From: Pseudeuparius sepicola
Lineage: Eukaryota; Arthropoda; Insecta; Coleoptera; Anthribidae
Direction of reading: 5' to 3'
Assembly: GCA_963920635.1 (NCBI GenBank)
Contig: OY987302.1
Coordinates: 44,519,500-44,583,499 of the forward strand
Length of the DNA stretch: 64,000 nt
Positions 31,468-41,856 of the stretch are shown here, piece after piece (positions within the stretch are counted from its first letter, which is position 1; every line of letters starts with the position of its first letter). The position numbers and the translations under genes are program-made. The notes under the pieces were generated by a model, which was not told where the DNA came from, searched no databases, and saw only the letters and a list, made by a program, of their open reading frames with translations.

Positions 31468-32956
31468 TGACGTCACCGCGGACCTCACGGTTGGGCTCCC
31501 GCATTATACTCGTGTATAAATGAATGTATTTCGTACATGTAGTTTAAATACTTGTATTCCAATTAACAATTATTGGTTTAAAAATACTATATTATTATTT
31601 ATTATTGATAGTAAAGATAAGTTAATAGGAATAATATAGTTCTCAGATAGATATACAGAGTGCCTACTTTCAATAAACATATATACAAATCCATAAAATC
31701 TTTATTTTTGGAGATAATCGCCTGAACTCTTTTTTTTGTATGAAAGACCCCCAAAAAGGACTTCTTGTGACTTTCCTACCATTTTCAAAATGCAAATCCA
31801 GGTCCGGCTGCGATTTTCTTTATACCCCCGATTTTCACGAACACCATTTAGCGGTTTTTTTATTCAAAATCTGACCCCACATCGTTAATCAGGACACCCA
31901 AAAACCTCCAGATACCAAATTTGAACAAAAAATATACAGGAAGTCCGTTCTGCAGGCCAATGTTGTTCAAAATAGGAATTTTAAGGGCATCTGGCGAGTC
32001 CAGTGTACCATGTAATTACTTCGAAACGGTTGGACCACTCAAAGTGTTGATGTACAAAAATCCAATACGATATTATACAGGATATTTATTTCTGGGTCAT
32101 CTTAAAATGTAGGATATTTTTTAACTATATCGGGGTCCAGAGCACGCTGATAGAAGGGTCCAATAATGGAAGATATTTTTTAGATGTTTTGATATTTTGT
32201 AAAATAAAGATAAATTACTTTGGGTTTATTAGCATTTTTTCAATAATTTCGGGGTGCTCTGGACCTCGATAAAGTTTAAAAATATCCTACATATTGAGTT
32301 GTCCCAGAAACAAACATCCTGTATAATATTGTATTGGATTTTTGCATATCAACACCTTGAGTGTTCTTGTTGACCATTCAACTGTTTCTAAGTAATTCCA
32401 TGGCCCATTCGACTCGACAGATGCCCTTAAAATTCCTATTTTGACCAACTTTGGCAACCTGCAGAATAAGAACTCCCTTATATTTTTTGTTCAAATTTGG
32501 TACCTGGAGATTTTTGGGTCTCCTGATTAACGCTGTGGGGTCAGATTTCAAATAAAAAAATCGCTAAATGGTGTTCGTGAAAATCGGGGGGTATAAAGAA
32601 AATCGCAGCCGGCCCTGGATTAGCATTTTGAAAATGGTAGGAAGGTCACAAGAAGCGGTTTTTGAAGGCCTCTCAAACAAAAAAAAAGTTCAGGCCATTA
32701 TACCTCCAAGACTAAAGCTTTTACGGGATTTGTGTATATGTTTGAAAATAGACACCTTGTATATCTCTCTGAGAACTATTCCTATTACCTTATTTTTACT
32801 ATCAATAATAAATTATAATATTATTATAGTATTTTGTAAACCAATAATTTGTAGTGTTAATTGGAATGTGTGTATTAGAGCTACATATGTACGAAATACG
32901 TTCATTTATACGAGTATAACGCGTGAGCCCACGCCGTGAGGTCCGCGGTGACGTCA
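31468..32956. repeat. Very long palindrome (foldback element)
   Basis: Arms of about 720 bp each meet near 32205. The outer ends are TGACGTCACCGCGGACCTCACGG-like at 31468 and its inverse ending at 32956. Internal landmarks such as CATTTAGCGG/CCGCTAAATG, GAATTTTAAGGGCATCTG and GGTCCAGAGCACG are mirrored. A diverged single-arm relative lies at 50530-50860. No coding sequence: the 123-codon frame at 32568 is a by-product. Confidence 0.85.
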
Positions 32957-33680
32957 CTCTACCGCGGCGCGAGGCCAACGATAAAGACAGGCCACGGCGC
33001 TAACGCATAATCGCGTAGTCACGTGACCAACTTAGTCGTATATAATATAAGGCATTTTTGGAGATAAGTAGAAAAAACAAATTTCGTAACAATTTGGCAA
33101 GTTTTCTTTCATCTATTACATTATTGGTTTTGTGCATCCAAGCTTTCTCTAATTGTTTTTCAAAATTTTCAACCTGCCTCAGCTGTTTTAGGCTGAGAGT
33201 TAGACGGCACTGCACTCACAATTTTGGCACATTCTCAAAAATTGTTGGAACATCACCTTCCTTTAGCTTAGGTGATATTCTCTATAGGTATTTTTCTCCC
33301 ACAACACATTTGTCCACTTTAATTATTGTTTCACTTTCTTGAAAATGTGTTAGCCACACATACTTAAGGGTTTTTTAGAAATTAAATCTCAGATTTGACG
33401 TATATGGATTTGACGAATCCATTTTTGGCGGAAATTTTCACCCCGAGGCAAAACAAATGTTTGTTATGGCGACACTTTCTTCCTGGCTTTTGTAATATGT
33501 ATAATTATAATATAAACAGACCCAATATTTGGTATTTAGGTTATTTTTTACGAAATAAAAATGAAAACTAACCTCAGTAGGTATACCTACTGTAAATACT
33601 GACGAGGTCTCAGTTGATCGGCAGCGAGAAAGACAGAATAGAAACCGTATCAGGGCGTGGGTCGACAACGAAAATCCTCT
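32957..33680. other. Non-coding sequence
   Basis: No gene recognised. It contains an 18-bp perfect palindrome CAGTAGGTATACCTACTG at about 33573 with no flanking duplication. Confidence 0.3.
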
Positions 33681-34130
33681 AGTACGTTACAACACTGATT
33701 TATTTCGCACAAGGTGAATGGTGAATACAATAAATACACAAACCCGAACATGGTTAACGGGAACGGCTTCCAGCCACCCGGACCGTCTGAACTCGCGGAT
33801 CTCCCGTAAGCAGTTCATCCCTCTGTCTCTCAGGCTCCACTGTCCAATACTGTCCATGTCCATAATAGTCCATTCCGGTTTCCCTATTCTGTGGTTCGGG
33901 GGAGAATTCCCCTTTACAGCGCTCACGCGTCGGTGCGAGCGGCACCAATACTCTTGGACGGCACGACTCCCACCCAGACGCCATAATAACACCTGGGCGG
34001 CTCCCCTCCGCCAGGACACACGCGCACTAGACACAAACTTGTTTCTAAAATATAAACTAAGACGTTTAAAAACACTTTAAGCATTGAAAACTTCTCAAAA
34101 CCCAAGCTGCCGCTTTCAGTTATGTGACAA
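33680..34130 (-). repeat. Possible solo LTR
   Basis: On the minus strand the block starts TGTCACATAACTG and is GC-rich. It ends near GCGAAATAAATCAGTGTTG, an AATAAA close to the 3' end as in LTRs. Two overlapping short frames show no domain. No second LTR or 4-6 bp duplication was found, so this could equally be another repeat or a promoter. Confidence 0.25.
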
Positions 34131-34797
34131 ATGACATGTAACGTCTGACTAAGATGGTCACGTGATTTTTGTGCGCCAGGGCCTGTCTTTATAGTAGGCC
34201 TTGACCGCGGCGATTGGCCAACATTGCAAGTATAGGGATCGGACTATCCTGTCTTTTACACCATCCTTGGGCAAGGACAACACACAGGGGAACGCCCTCA
34301 GACTAATGAATAAAGGGGACGAATTTGTTTACAAATTTAAGTGTAGTTATTTATTAGTATCCCCATGTTTACAAATATTGGTGCTTTACTGACCTGCCCC
34401 ACACATGTTGTCACATTTAAGAGTAACAATAACTAGGAATATCATAAATAAAATAGGCAATTTCTTTAGCAGATGCATTGAACGTAAAATTGCCCCCACT
34501 TATAAAATTCAGACGGAACACTAAAGTAAAACAACCTTTTCGTGTTCAAGAAAGATTATGTAGGTGTTTTATTTTTTATTATTGACAAAATGGTTATAGT
34601 AGAGAACATCCATTATTCGAACTAATCGTCAACGTTGCGGCAGTTTGACAGGGACCGAAGTTAGCGCTTGCTCAACTTGTTTGTTTTCCATTTTTTTGTT
34701 TGTTTTGGTGTGCGCTTCGGTATTTGCTTAGTTTTACCAGAGAACAAACGCTAAAATCGAGTTTTTCGTGCGGTTCCAAGTTTAAAATATTTAAAAA
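34131..34797. other. Non-coding sequence
   Basis: Read on both strands; no feature identified. Confidence 0.3.
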
Positions 34798-34854
34798 ATG
34801 GTAAAAAGGTGCATACAGTGCAAGTGTCTTTCCTCTAAAGTGAATATTTCAGGT
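34798..34854 (+). CDS. Candidate THAP N-terminal exon
   Basis: The frame MVKRCIQCKCLSSKVNIS opens after an AAAATATTTAAAAA leader and carries C-x2-C at residues 5 and 8, the spacing seen in the P-element THAP finger. A donor-like CAG/GTAGTG follows. No downstream exon could be joined with confidence. It is on the opposite strand to the THAP exon at 40842-41122, so it is a separate gene or relic. Confidence 0.25.
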
Positions 34855-35972
34855 AGTGTTTGTAAATACATTTATCTCTTTCATAAAGTGAGAGGGTTCA
34901 GCTTACTGTTTACATCTGTATGTCTGAGGGAACGCCAATCATTTCATCTGACAAACATTCCTGTGACTTTGGCATTCGCTCTCTCTCTACGTTAGTGGGC
35001 AACCTTACTTTAAGGGTGTTGCAAGTGTCGAGTGTAATACCCGGAGCTGTCAAATGCTGCTGAGGACGCCCGCTCCATGCAAGGACTCTAGAACTCAATA
35101 GTCCTTGCCCTTGCGCTGTTGCGCTCCATGGCTTGTGGCATTCACCCCCCTCTAATTCTGTGAGCAAGACCCCCTTCCTCAATCAACGACAAAACACAAT
35201 AACCAGACCTTGGAAAAAAAAGACACGGGCAGAATTTAATTGAGAGGTGCAGAGCTAGCCCGCGCATCTTTATGGCGCAGCCTTCTTTGCCATCTTTTCA
35301 GTTTAAGTATAGGCGTCCTCAATGAATAAAGATTGGGCGTCCTCTTCAGTTTAGCATTTCAGTGGCGCCAGTTTTTTGCGAGTGTCTGTTATTGTGTTTC
35401 CGTGCTTGCTTTATGACGAATAAGTTCTGTGCTAAAAGCAAGCTTTGTTTGTGCAGCGAAAGCGTGCATGGCGTTTGATCTTAAAGCTGCTTTAAATTCT
35501 TTTGCTTGTGGAGTTCTAGAATTTATAATATGTCGAACAGAGGCGATCTATTTTTCTATTGAAATCTGTAGTTGCATCACTCCCTTAGAATTCTTGCAAA
35601 TGCATTTTTTGATTTAGAAAATCTATAGCATCGGCAACACTGTTATTTAATGTTTGGGCTGCCAGATGAACCTATTTATAAATTACTTTCAATTGTTCCT
35701 AATTTAAATTATAAGTTCCGAGGTAAGTACTTACTTTCATTTTTTGTCTGCTCCACTACATATGGGCCTTTTTTAATTTGTATCGAACGTGGAGACCTTC
35801 CTTTTCTTGCAACTCATCCAGTTAACAATATTGCCACTACTATCATCCCTGAATTGCTGTAGGTTAGCAAAGTTGTTTCTCATAAGTTAATCAACACTTT
35901 GCGGGGTTAAACTATAAACAAATTTGATGTGAACGGGTAGGTACGTAGATTTTGCAGATTACCTACCTATCG
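34855..35972. other. Non-coding sequence, GC-richer in the first part
   Basis: The segment 34980-35340 is GC-richer with a 90-codon minus-strand frame lacking any known domain. The rest is AT-rich. An LTR is conceivable but not supported. Confidence 0.25.
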
Positions 35973-36059
35973 TTATATATTAAAACCTATCTCACTTCTA
36001 TTTTCCTCTTTCTTCTCTGTTTTTTTAACTTTTTCTCTGTAGTTGACGAGCTGGATCCA
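35973..36059 (-). pseudogene. 3' portion of a THAP exon cut off by the DIRS insertion
   Basis: On the minus strand, in the frame of the THAP exon at 40842-41122, this segment gives 28 further codons, Lys/Glu-rich (EKVKKTEKKEE), and a TAA stop at 35973-35975. Being in frame fits the DIRS element having landed in coding sequence. A run this short could be open by chance. Confidence 0.35.
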
Positions 36060-36231
36060 TAATTATATGTCGGCGCCTCGTCCTCTAGATCACTTGGATT
36101 ACTTTATGTAGTGTCGCCTTTTGCGCACTCTTGCCACAGTATTTGAAGAAGAAGAGACAATTTTGATCCCTTTGTGGGACCCCGTGCCTCACTCCTGTTG
36201 CTAACCCGCATCCAACTTCATTCTCATTCTT
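36060..36231 (+). repeat. Left inverted terminal repeat of DIRS-A
   Basis: Begins TAATTATATGTCGGCGCCTCG. From ATCACTTGGATTACTTTATG onwards it is the inverse of the right repeat, through CATTCTCATTCTT. The outermost 25 bases differ from the right end, as is usual in DIRS. Confidence 0.9.
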
Positions 36232-36292
36232 GTTTTTTGTGCGCTCGAAGCCACACGTGCTACTTTTTCGCGACCTTTTTTCCAACGAAAAT

Positions 36293-37498
36293 ATGGGTAA
36301 AAAACGTAGGAGAGACCGGTCCGGAAGCTCATCGTCCACAGATTCTCTGGAAAGACGAATTCGACGCATCGTTGCGGACTCCATTAAAGAAAATCTACCG
36401 AGGAGGTCACATAGTTCACGTCATAGTCATAGCGGCAGCTATCGGTCGCAAACATATAACAGTAAAGCAGCCAGTAGATCCAGATCAAAAACCTCCAGAG
36501 GGGCATACACCCCTGCAGACTCTCCACCTCCTAATAACAGAAGGGACCTATCTACTGGGAGGGAGACACATAGTCCCCTTAAAGACAGTGTACCTTACTC
36601 TAATAACAGGGAGTCCACTGTCGCTCAAATACACCAAACAGGGTTACTGCGAACACATAGTCCAGACATACCCTCAAGGGCACATAGCCCTCTTACCATC
36701 AATGTGGAGAATAATCCTCCAACTGAAAAGGAACCTGCTCTAGAACCAGAGCTCCTACAATCCCTCGGGGAGGACCCAAATTCCAAAAAAGCAGTGCATG
36801 GCCTGTTGCATCCCGCAGTGGCGTCTAGATGGAACCATGTTCTCTCAGCAGGTTTGGATAAAATAGTTTCGCAAGAGCTCATAGAAAAATATCCAGCTCC
36901 GGGAAATTGTCCAGTGCTAAAAACTCCTGCCTTAAATCCGGAAGTATCCCTTCTCCTCAAAGACATAGCCTCAAAAAAGGAAAAGAGGCTATTCTGCCTC
37001 CAACAGTCGACTGGCGCAGGCATCACTGCTGTCGGGTCTGCACTGAATATGGTGTTAACCACAGATATACCAAGCAATACAAAGAACAACTTGGTGAATC
37101 TCCTTGGAGATGCCGGTAGGCTTCTCTCGAGCAGTCACTACCTGACTTCAATGGAAAGGCGCTCCAACCTCAGCCCCTTCCTCTCTAAATTAGCGAGAGA
37201 GACAGCCTTCAACAACCCCGTAGGCGAATTACTCCTAGGCCCTGACTTTGGAGAAAAGTACAAAAACAACAAAATGCTAGAAAAATCAAGCGAAGACTTG
37301 AAGCCAAAACCAATAAAACCTGCAGAATCTAGACCGACAATCACACCCAAGCCTAGGTCAGTTACAACTCAAGCAACAAGAATTTCTTTAAACTCCAGGG
37401 GCCCGTTTCGAGGGCAGAGGGACCACTCGAAGCAGAAAGGGCAATTCTCTTACCAACGAGGGGAAAAACCGAATCAACAGTATCGTCCAAGGAAGTAG
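36293..37498 (+). CDS. DIRS-A Gag-like protein
   Basis: The ATG at 36293 (MGKKRRRDRSGSSSS) is preferred to the upstream in-frame ATG at 36230, which lies in the terminal repeat. About 401 residues. The N-terminal 120 residues are Arg/Ser-rich and disordered. A conserved core follows: LHPAVASRWNHVLSAGL, STGAGITAVGSALNMVL and LLGPDFGEKYKNN. The basic tail has SLNSRGPFRG. No zinc knuckle is seen. By position it corresponds to Gag, presumably binding element RNA. The same order is found in the broken DIRS-B copy (9842-11001). The stop overlaps the open pol frame, which lies in the -1 frame, so frameshifting or reinitiation would be needed to express pol. Confidence 0.85.
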   Translation: MGKKRRRDRSGSSSSTDSLERRIRRIVADSIKENLPRRSHSSRHSHSGSYRSQTYNSKAASRSRSKTSRGAYTPADSPPPNNRRDLSTGRETHSPLKDSVPYSNNRESTVAQIHQTGLLRTHSPDIPSRAHSPLTINVENNPPTEKEPALEPELLQSLGEDPNSKKAVHGLLHPAVASRWNHVLSAGLDKIVSQELIEKYPAPGNCPVLKTPALNPEVSLLLKDIASKKEKRLFCLQQSTGAGITAVGSALNMVLTTDIPSNTKNNLVNLLGDAGRLLSSSHYLTSMERRSNLSPFLSKLARETAFNNPVGELLLGPDFGEKYKNNKMLEKSSEDLKPKPIKPAESRPTITPKPRSVTTQATRISLNSRGPFRGQRDHSKQKGQFSYQRGEKPNQQYRPRK

Positions 37499-39346
37499 CG
37501 GTAAGTGTAGCTGGGAGAATTAGACATTTTATTAAAAACTGGGAACTGGTAACCAAGAACCCACTAATCCTTAGTTGGATCCAGGGATATCGAATACCAT
37601 TTATAAATAAACCTACTAATAACGGTAGGCAAAAACCCTTTTGGTCTCCCAGGACCCAAGGGAAGGGACTCCAGTCCTGCGTAGACATACTACTTAAACA
37701 AGGAGTAATTTCCAAAGTGGCTCCATGCCACAACCAATTCCTTTCCGCTTATTTTTTGGTGGAAAAATCCAATAAAAAACCAAGGTTTATACTTAACCTA
37801 AAGAACCTTAATACTTACATTCAACAGGTACATTTCAAAATGGAAGACTACAGGACAGCAACAAAACTCGTCCAGCAAGGTTGTTATATGACATCCATAG
37901 ACCTTAAGGATGCTTACTACACTATCCCAATATATAGTAGGCACCGCAAATTCCTAAGATTCCAATTAGGAGACTGCCTGTTTGAATATAACTGTATGCC
38001 TTTTGGTATCTGCTCAGCCCCATTCACGTTTACCAAATTAATGAAACCAGTACTAGCTCATCTAAGAAAACAAGGCATCATCTGCATGTTATACCTAGAT
38101 GATTTTTTGATTATAAGTAGCGATTTCGTTACATGCCAAGATAATACCCAAGTAACTATCCAGTTGTTGGAGTCACTCGGGTTTATTATTAACTACGACA
38201 AAAGCAGCCTCATACCTTGTCAAAAATGTAAGTACCTTGGGTTTATTTTTGACAGCACAAATATGACTATCGCCCCCACCCAAGAAAAAAGAATCTGCAT
38301 TGCCAATATGCTAGAGAATTTATTAGTAGAAGGAAGTAATAAGTACCTTAGTTTCCATATGCCCTGCTATAAAATATGGCTGGGTATACACTAAAGCTCT
38401 AGAGCTCTTTAAGAATCAAGAACTCACCCGTCATAATAATAATTATCAAAAGAAAATCTGTATACCCCCTTCACTAAAGGCGGACATACAGAGGTGGAAA
38501 CAAAAAATTAGTACAGGGTTCAACGAGATTAGATCAGACAAATACGACATGGTTCTATATACAGATGCTTCTAAAACAGGCTGGGGCATAGTGCATGATG
38601 ATAAGGAAACATGGGGATGGTGGTCACAAGCAGATTCAAAACACCACATCAATTACTTAGAACTACTAAGTATACTGTACGGATTAAAATGCTTTGCGAA
38701 GAATTTCACTTCTATTAACATACTTATTAGAGTTGACAATACCACAGCTTTGGCATATGTAAACCGCATGGGGGGGGTAAAACATAAGAAACTAGCTAAC
38801 TTGGCCAAAGAAATTTGGCAGTGGTGTGAGACCCGTAATATATGGATAGTAGCATCGTATATCCCCTCCTCTCAAAATATCGCAGACAAGGCATCCCGAG
38901 CCCTTCCTACAGATACAGAGATGGAACTAACCAATTCTGCATTCTTAGAAATCGCTAACAAATTTGGTATGCCGGAGATAGATCTATTCGCTTCCCATAT
39001 TAACAATAAATGTAACAGATATATTTCTTGGTTACCAGACCCAGGGTCGTATGCAGTCGATGCTTTTACTATCGACTGGAGGGAAGAGCATTTTTACGCA
39101 TTCCCGCCTTTCTGCCTTATCTTAAGAACACTCAATAAAATAATAACAGATAAAGCAGAGGGCATTATAGTCATTCCAAAATGGGAAACACAACCATGGT
39201 ATCCCATTTTTGAAAAGTTACTTATAGGCAAACCGCTAGTTTTACCTGCAACTTCAAATTTAATTCTTAATTCCAGATCCCAAACCCAGAAGTTCATTCA
39301 ACTACATCTGATAGTGGGTTTAGTATCCGGCAGGAATTACCAGTGA
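37498..39346 (+). CDS. DIRS-A pol: reverse transcriptase, RNase H, methyltransferase-like domain (one frameshift)
   Basis: The frame is open from the Gag stop. Reverse transcriptase motifs run in order: RFILNLKNLN, MTSIDLKDAYYTIPI (first catalytic Asp), MPFGICSAPFTFTKLM, MLYLDDFLIIS (YLDD at 38092-38103) and KCKYLGF. Near 38335 the frame shifts and LVSICPAIKYGWVYTKALE continues in the next frame. RNase H follows: YTDASKTGWGI, NYLELLSI, RVDNTTAL and IADKASR. The last part, IDLFASHINNK, YAVDAFTIDW, FPPFCLI and IPKWETQPWYP, matches the Dam-like methyltransferase domain known from DIRS elements, whose role is unresolved; FPPF stands where DPPY-type motifs lie. The product copies element RNA in virus-like particles. 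Its stop overlaps the recombinase frame by four bases. The single frameshift suggests recent loss of function. Confidence 0.88.
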
Positions 39347-40365
39347 TTGTAACACATCCCAGCCCCCAAGCAGAAAAAGTTTCCTCCTTTTCTGGTACTA
39401 GAGAGGCTATCGCTCAGGCCCTCCTAAGGAAAGGATATCCAGCAGAAACACTGGAAACACTCTTTCAGTCCATTACAGAAGCGACTCAGAAGCAGTATAC
39501 AACAACACTCAAAGCCTGGTGGCTGTTCTGTAATGAACAAGATATTGACCCACTATCTGGATCCACTAACGCAGTCTTATTATTTTTACAAAACCTCCTT
39601 TCTACTAAAAAGTCCAAGTTCGGTACCTTTAATAACCACAGGTCAGCATTAGCATTTATCCTCCCACAGGAAGTAACCAATAATATACTTATTAAACGCT
39701 TTATGAAAGGAGTAGCAAGAATGAGACCACCCAAACCGAAGTATCAAGTAATTTGGGACCCAGGATGTATTCTACAATTCTTGAAGGCAACCAAAGGTGA
39801 TAATGCCTCTCTATCTGTGCTAGATCTATCCAAGAAAACAGCAGTATTGCTGGCACTAGCTACAGGGACCAGACTACAATCCCTTCATCTTATCAGGGTT
39901 GAAAATATAACCTTCACAGAATCAGGAGTAAGAATTCATCTACCAGACAGAATTAAGACATCGGGAACTAATAGGTACCAACCGTCTTGGGAATTACCCT
40001 GGTTTGAAAATACAGATATATGTGTAGCAAAGACTTTAATGGATTATATTGATAGAACTGCTAACTTTAGAGACAAGACCGAGTTTCTCTTCCTGACCAC
40101 CAGGCATCCCTTCAGACGTGCCACAAAGGACACAATTGGCCGCTGGATTAAAAGCATTATGGCTGCCGCAGGTATAGATACAGATATCTTCTCAGCACAC
40201 TCCACGAGGCACGCTGCCACATCCTTAGCCGCACGCCAAGGAATCTCGTGGGATATAATTAGAAGATCGGCAGGCTGGACGGAAAAGTCTGCCATATTTG
40301 CTCGTTTTTACAACAGACCTCTTTTAGAAACTGATATCCGTTTTAGCTCCGCAATACTCAAATAA
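39347..40365 (+). CDS. DIRS-A tyrosine recombinase
   Basis: The frame is open from 39343, but the first codon there is GTG; it probably starts by readthrough or frameshift from pol, or at an internal Met. It joins the circular DNA to the target. An N-terminal core-binding domain (TEATQKQYTTTLKAWWLF) is followed by the catalytic domain. The first Arg is in ATGTRLQSLHLIR, then HSTRHAATS gives H-x-x-R. RRSAGWTEKS follows, and the nucleophile Tyr is in FARFYNRPL (40309-40311). All catalytic positions are present, so the protein looks functional. About 340 residues, a usual size for DIRS. Confidence 0.9.
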
Positions 40366-40414
40366 ATGACAAAAACAGCTTTGATTTTTCATTTTCTAAT
40401 GTATCTCTAAATAG

Positions 40415-40536
40415 CTACATAAAGTAATCCAAGTGATCTAGAGGACGAGGCGCCGACATATAATTAAACGATCAAACGAACTTACCTGTGATGTTCGATC
40501 GTAATTATATGAGGCGCCTCGTCCGAATAGATCACT
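40415..40536 (+). repeat. DIRS-A internal complementary region
   Basis: The first half is the exact inverse of the left end, down to GGCGCCGACATATAATTA. The second half is the inverse of the right end, from TTAAACGATCAAACG to GTCCGAATAGATCACT. The two meet at TTA. It therefore records the circle junction GATCGTT-TAA-TTATATG and predicts a TAA crossover, which the flanks show. Confidence 0.92.
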
Positions 40537-40631
40537 CCCTCCCTTAGTCCCAACCCGGGCAACCAAATCGAAATGAAAAATAAAATCCTTCCAAGGTTGA
40601 CCAAGGTCAACTTTACTAACCCCACTCTAAA

Positions 40632-40841
40632 AAGAATGAGAATGAAGTTGGATGCGGGTTAGCAACAGGAGTGAGGCACGGGGTCCCACAAAGGGATCAA
40701 AATTGTCTCTTCTTCTTCAAATACTGTGGCAAGAGTGCGCAAAAGGCGACACTACATAAAGTAATCCAAGTGATCTATTCGGACGAGGCGCCTCATATAA
40801 TTACGATCGAACATCACAGGTAAGTTCGTTTGATCGTTTAA
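40632..40841 (-). repeat. Right inverted terminal repeat of DIRS-A
   Basis: The inverse of the left repeat from AAGAATGAGAATGAAGTTGG to GATC. It then carries its own terminus with GAGGCGCCTCATATAATTAC and ends GATCGTTTAA at 40841. Confidence 0.9.
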
Positions 40842-41122
40842 AAATGGTAGATGTAGTCGTGTATGATGTAAATGACTTGCCGAAGGTTCTGATATTGATA
40901 ATGAACTATCGAAACTATAGGCTATAGGATAATGTTCACTTCTCACACCTAATTTTTCTGACGGCACAGCGCCTACCTTTAAAAATTGTTTGCCACCACG
41001 AATAATAAAATTATTGTCATCGTCATCTTTAAAGTGTTCAGAACAGATAACTTTATTTTTTGCCCATATCAATTCTCTGTGCTTTTTCCGATTAATCGCA
41101 ACCAAACATCTTGAAGCTCTGT
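40842..41122 (-). pseudogene. THAP-domain exon interrupted by DIRS-A
   Basis: The minus strand reads RCLVAINRKKHRELIW, NKVICSEHFKDDD and FLKVGAVPSEK. This is the second half of a THAP finger: the W/C-x-x-A-I-x-R helix, C-x2-H at CSEH, and the AVPS box. A Ser/His-rich linker follows to HLPFL. The final Leu codon is the TTA shared by target and DIRS-A end, so insertion took place in coding sequence without further loss. A 3' continuation is found in the same frame at 36059-35973. An acceptor-like AAAACAG precedes at about 41123. The N-terminal C-x-C exon was not found. Whether the host was a cellular THAP gene or a DNA transposon is unresolved. Confidence 0.6.
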
Positions 41123-41811
41123 TTTAGGAGATCTTTAACAGAAAACCAAAATAATAATTAATACCAAATATCTCATTATTTTATTTTGATATTGACTTAC
41201 AGGCGAAAACTAAGGGACTTTCCTTGAGGTGGAAATTTTCTATTATTTTTGCAGTTCTTCACGGCACAACTAACATGCCATAAGTAATGAAACTAAACTA
41301 TCACTTAATATCACTAATCACTAATAAACAATACTATCGCATAACAAACAATAGGTACTCAAATCTATAAAATATTACCTACATAAAAATGTCGTAACCA
41401 ACCACTCCAACCATCAGTCGTAAATACTTGTAAATCACCTTTTTGTTTAATGTTTAAGGATAACGACGGGAATCTTTTGGCGTTAGTACTTGAAAATGGC
41501 GGACCCATAGAATCGGGCAAAATTAGGCTGCTAGTCGTCTAAGAACCATCTCCTCACCATCATATTATTATGTGCTGAACAGTGTTTTTTATGAATAGGG
41601 TGCGTGGAAAATAATGACCAAAATTGAATATATATTTTGGGGCCCATTGCACATGCCCATTTAATATCTAGTTGACTTATGGCCCAGAGTGCATGCGCGT
41701 TTTCTAGATCAAGGGAGAGACCAGAGAAATTTTCTCTGGGAGAGACGCACAATAATTTCTGGATTGCTTCGACCACAAAATTTACGTTACCTTCCACGAT
41801 AGAATTACCCA
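41123..41811. other. Non-coding sequence
   Basis: No gene recognised. A 97-codon minus-strand frame (41824-41531) has no domain I know. Confidence 0.3.
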
Positions 41812-41856
41812 GTTTATCCGGCACCGTCGCTGTTATTGCGACGGTGCCGGTTTATC
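41812..41856. mobile_element. Micro-hairpin insertion (31 bp) with 7-bp duplication
   Basis: The hairpin at 41819-41849 has perfect 12-bp arms CGGCACCGTCGC / GCGACGGTGCCG around TGTTATT. It is flanked by GTTTATC at 41812-41818 and 41850-41856. It is strongly GC-rich in AT-rich surroundings. Confidence 0.7.

Larger units (their letters stand above)
36060..40841 (+). mobile_element. Near-intact DIRS tyrosine-recombinase retrotransposon (DIRS-A)
   Basis: A 4.78-kb element with inverted terminal repeats (36060-36231 and 40632-40841), three protein-coding regions and an internal complementary region (40415-40536). Both ends sit at a TAA (36060-36062 and 40839-40841), and there is no longer duplication. 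This is expected when a tyrosine recombinase inserts a circular DNA intermediate. Gag and recombinase frames are open; a single frameshift near 38335 interrupts pol. DIRS elements lack integrase and protease and replicate through a circle whose junction is templated by the internal complementary region. Confidence 0.92.

Noticed and set aside
32568..32939. 123-codon ORF as a gene
   Set aside because: Lies wholly in one arm of the long palindrome, with no known domain.
33573..33590. Perfect 18-bp palindrome as another micro-hairpin insertion
   Set aside because: No flanking direct repeat.
36174..36743. 189-codon ORF overlapping the DIRS-A Gag region
   Set aside because: Shadow frame of the Gag-like ORF, which has the homologue in DIRS-B.
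34798..41122. One THAP gene joining the exon at 34798 with the exon at 40842
   Set aside because: They are on opposite strands.
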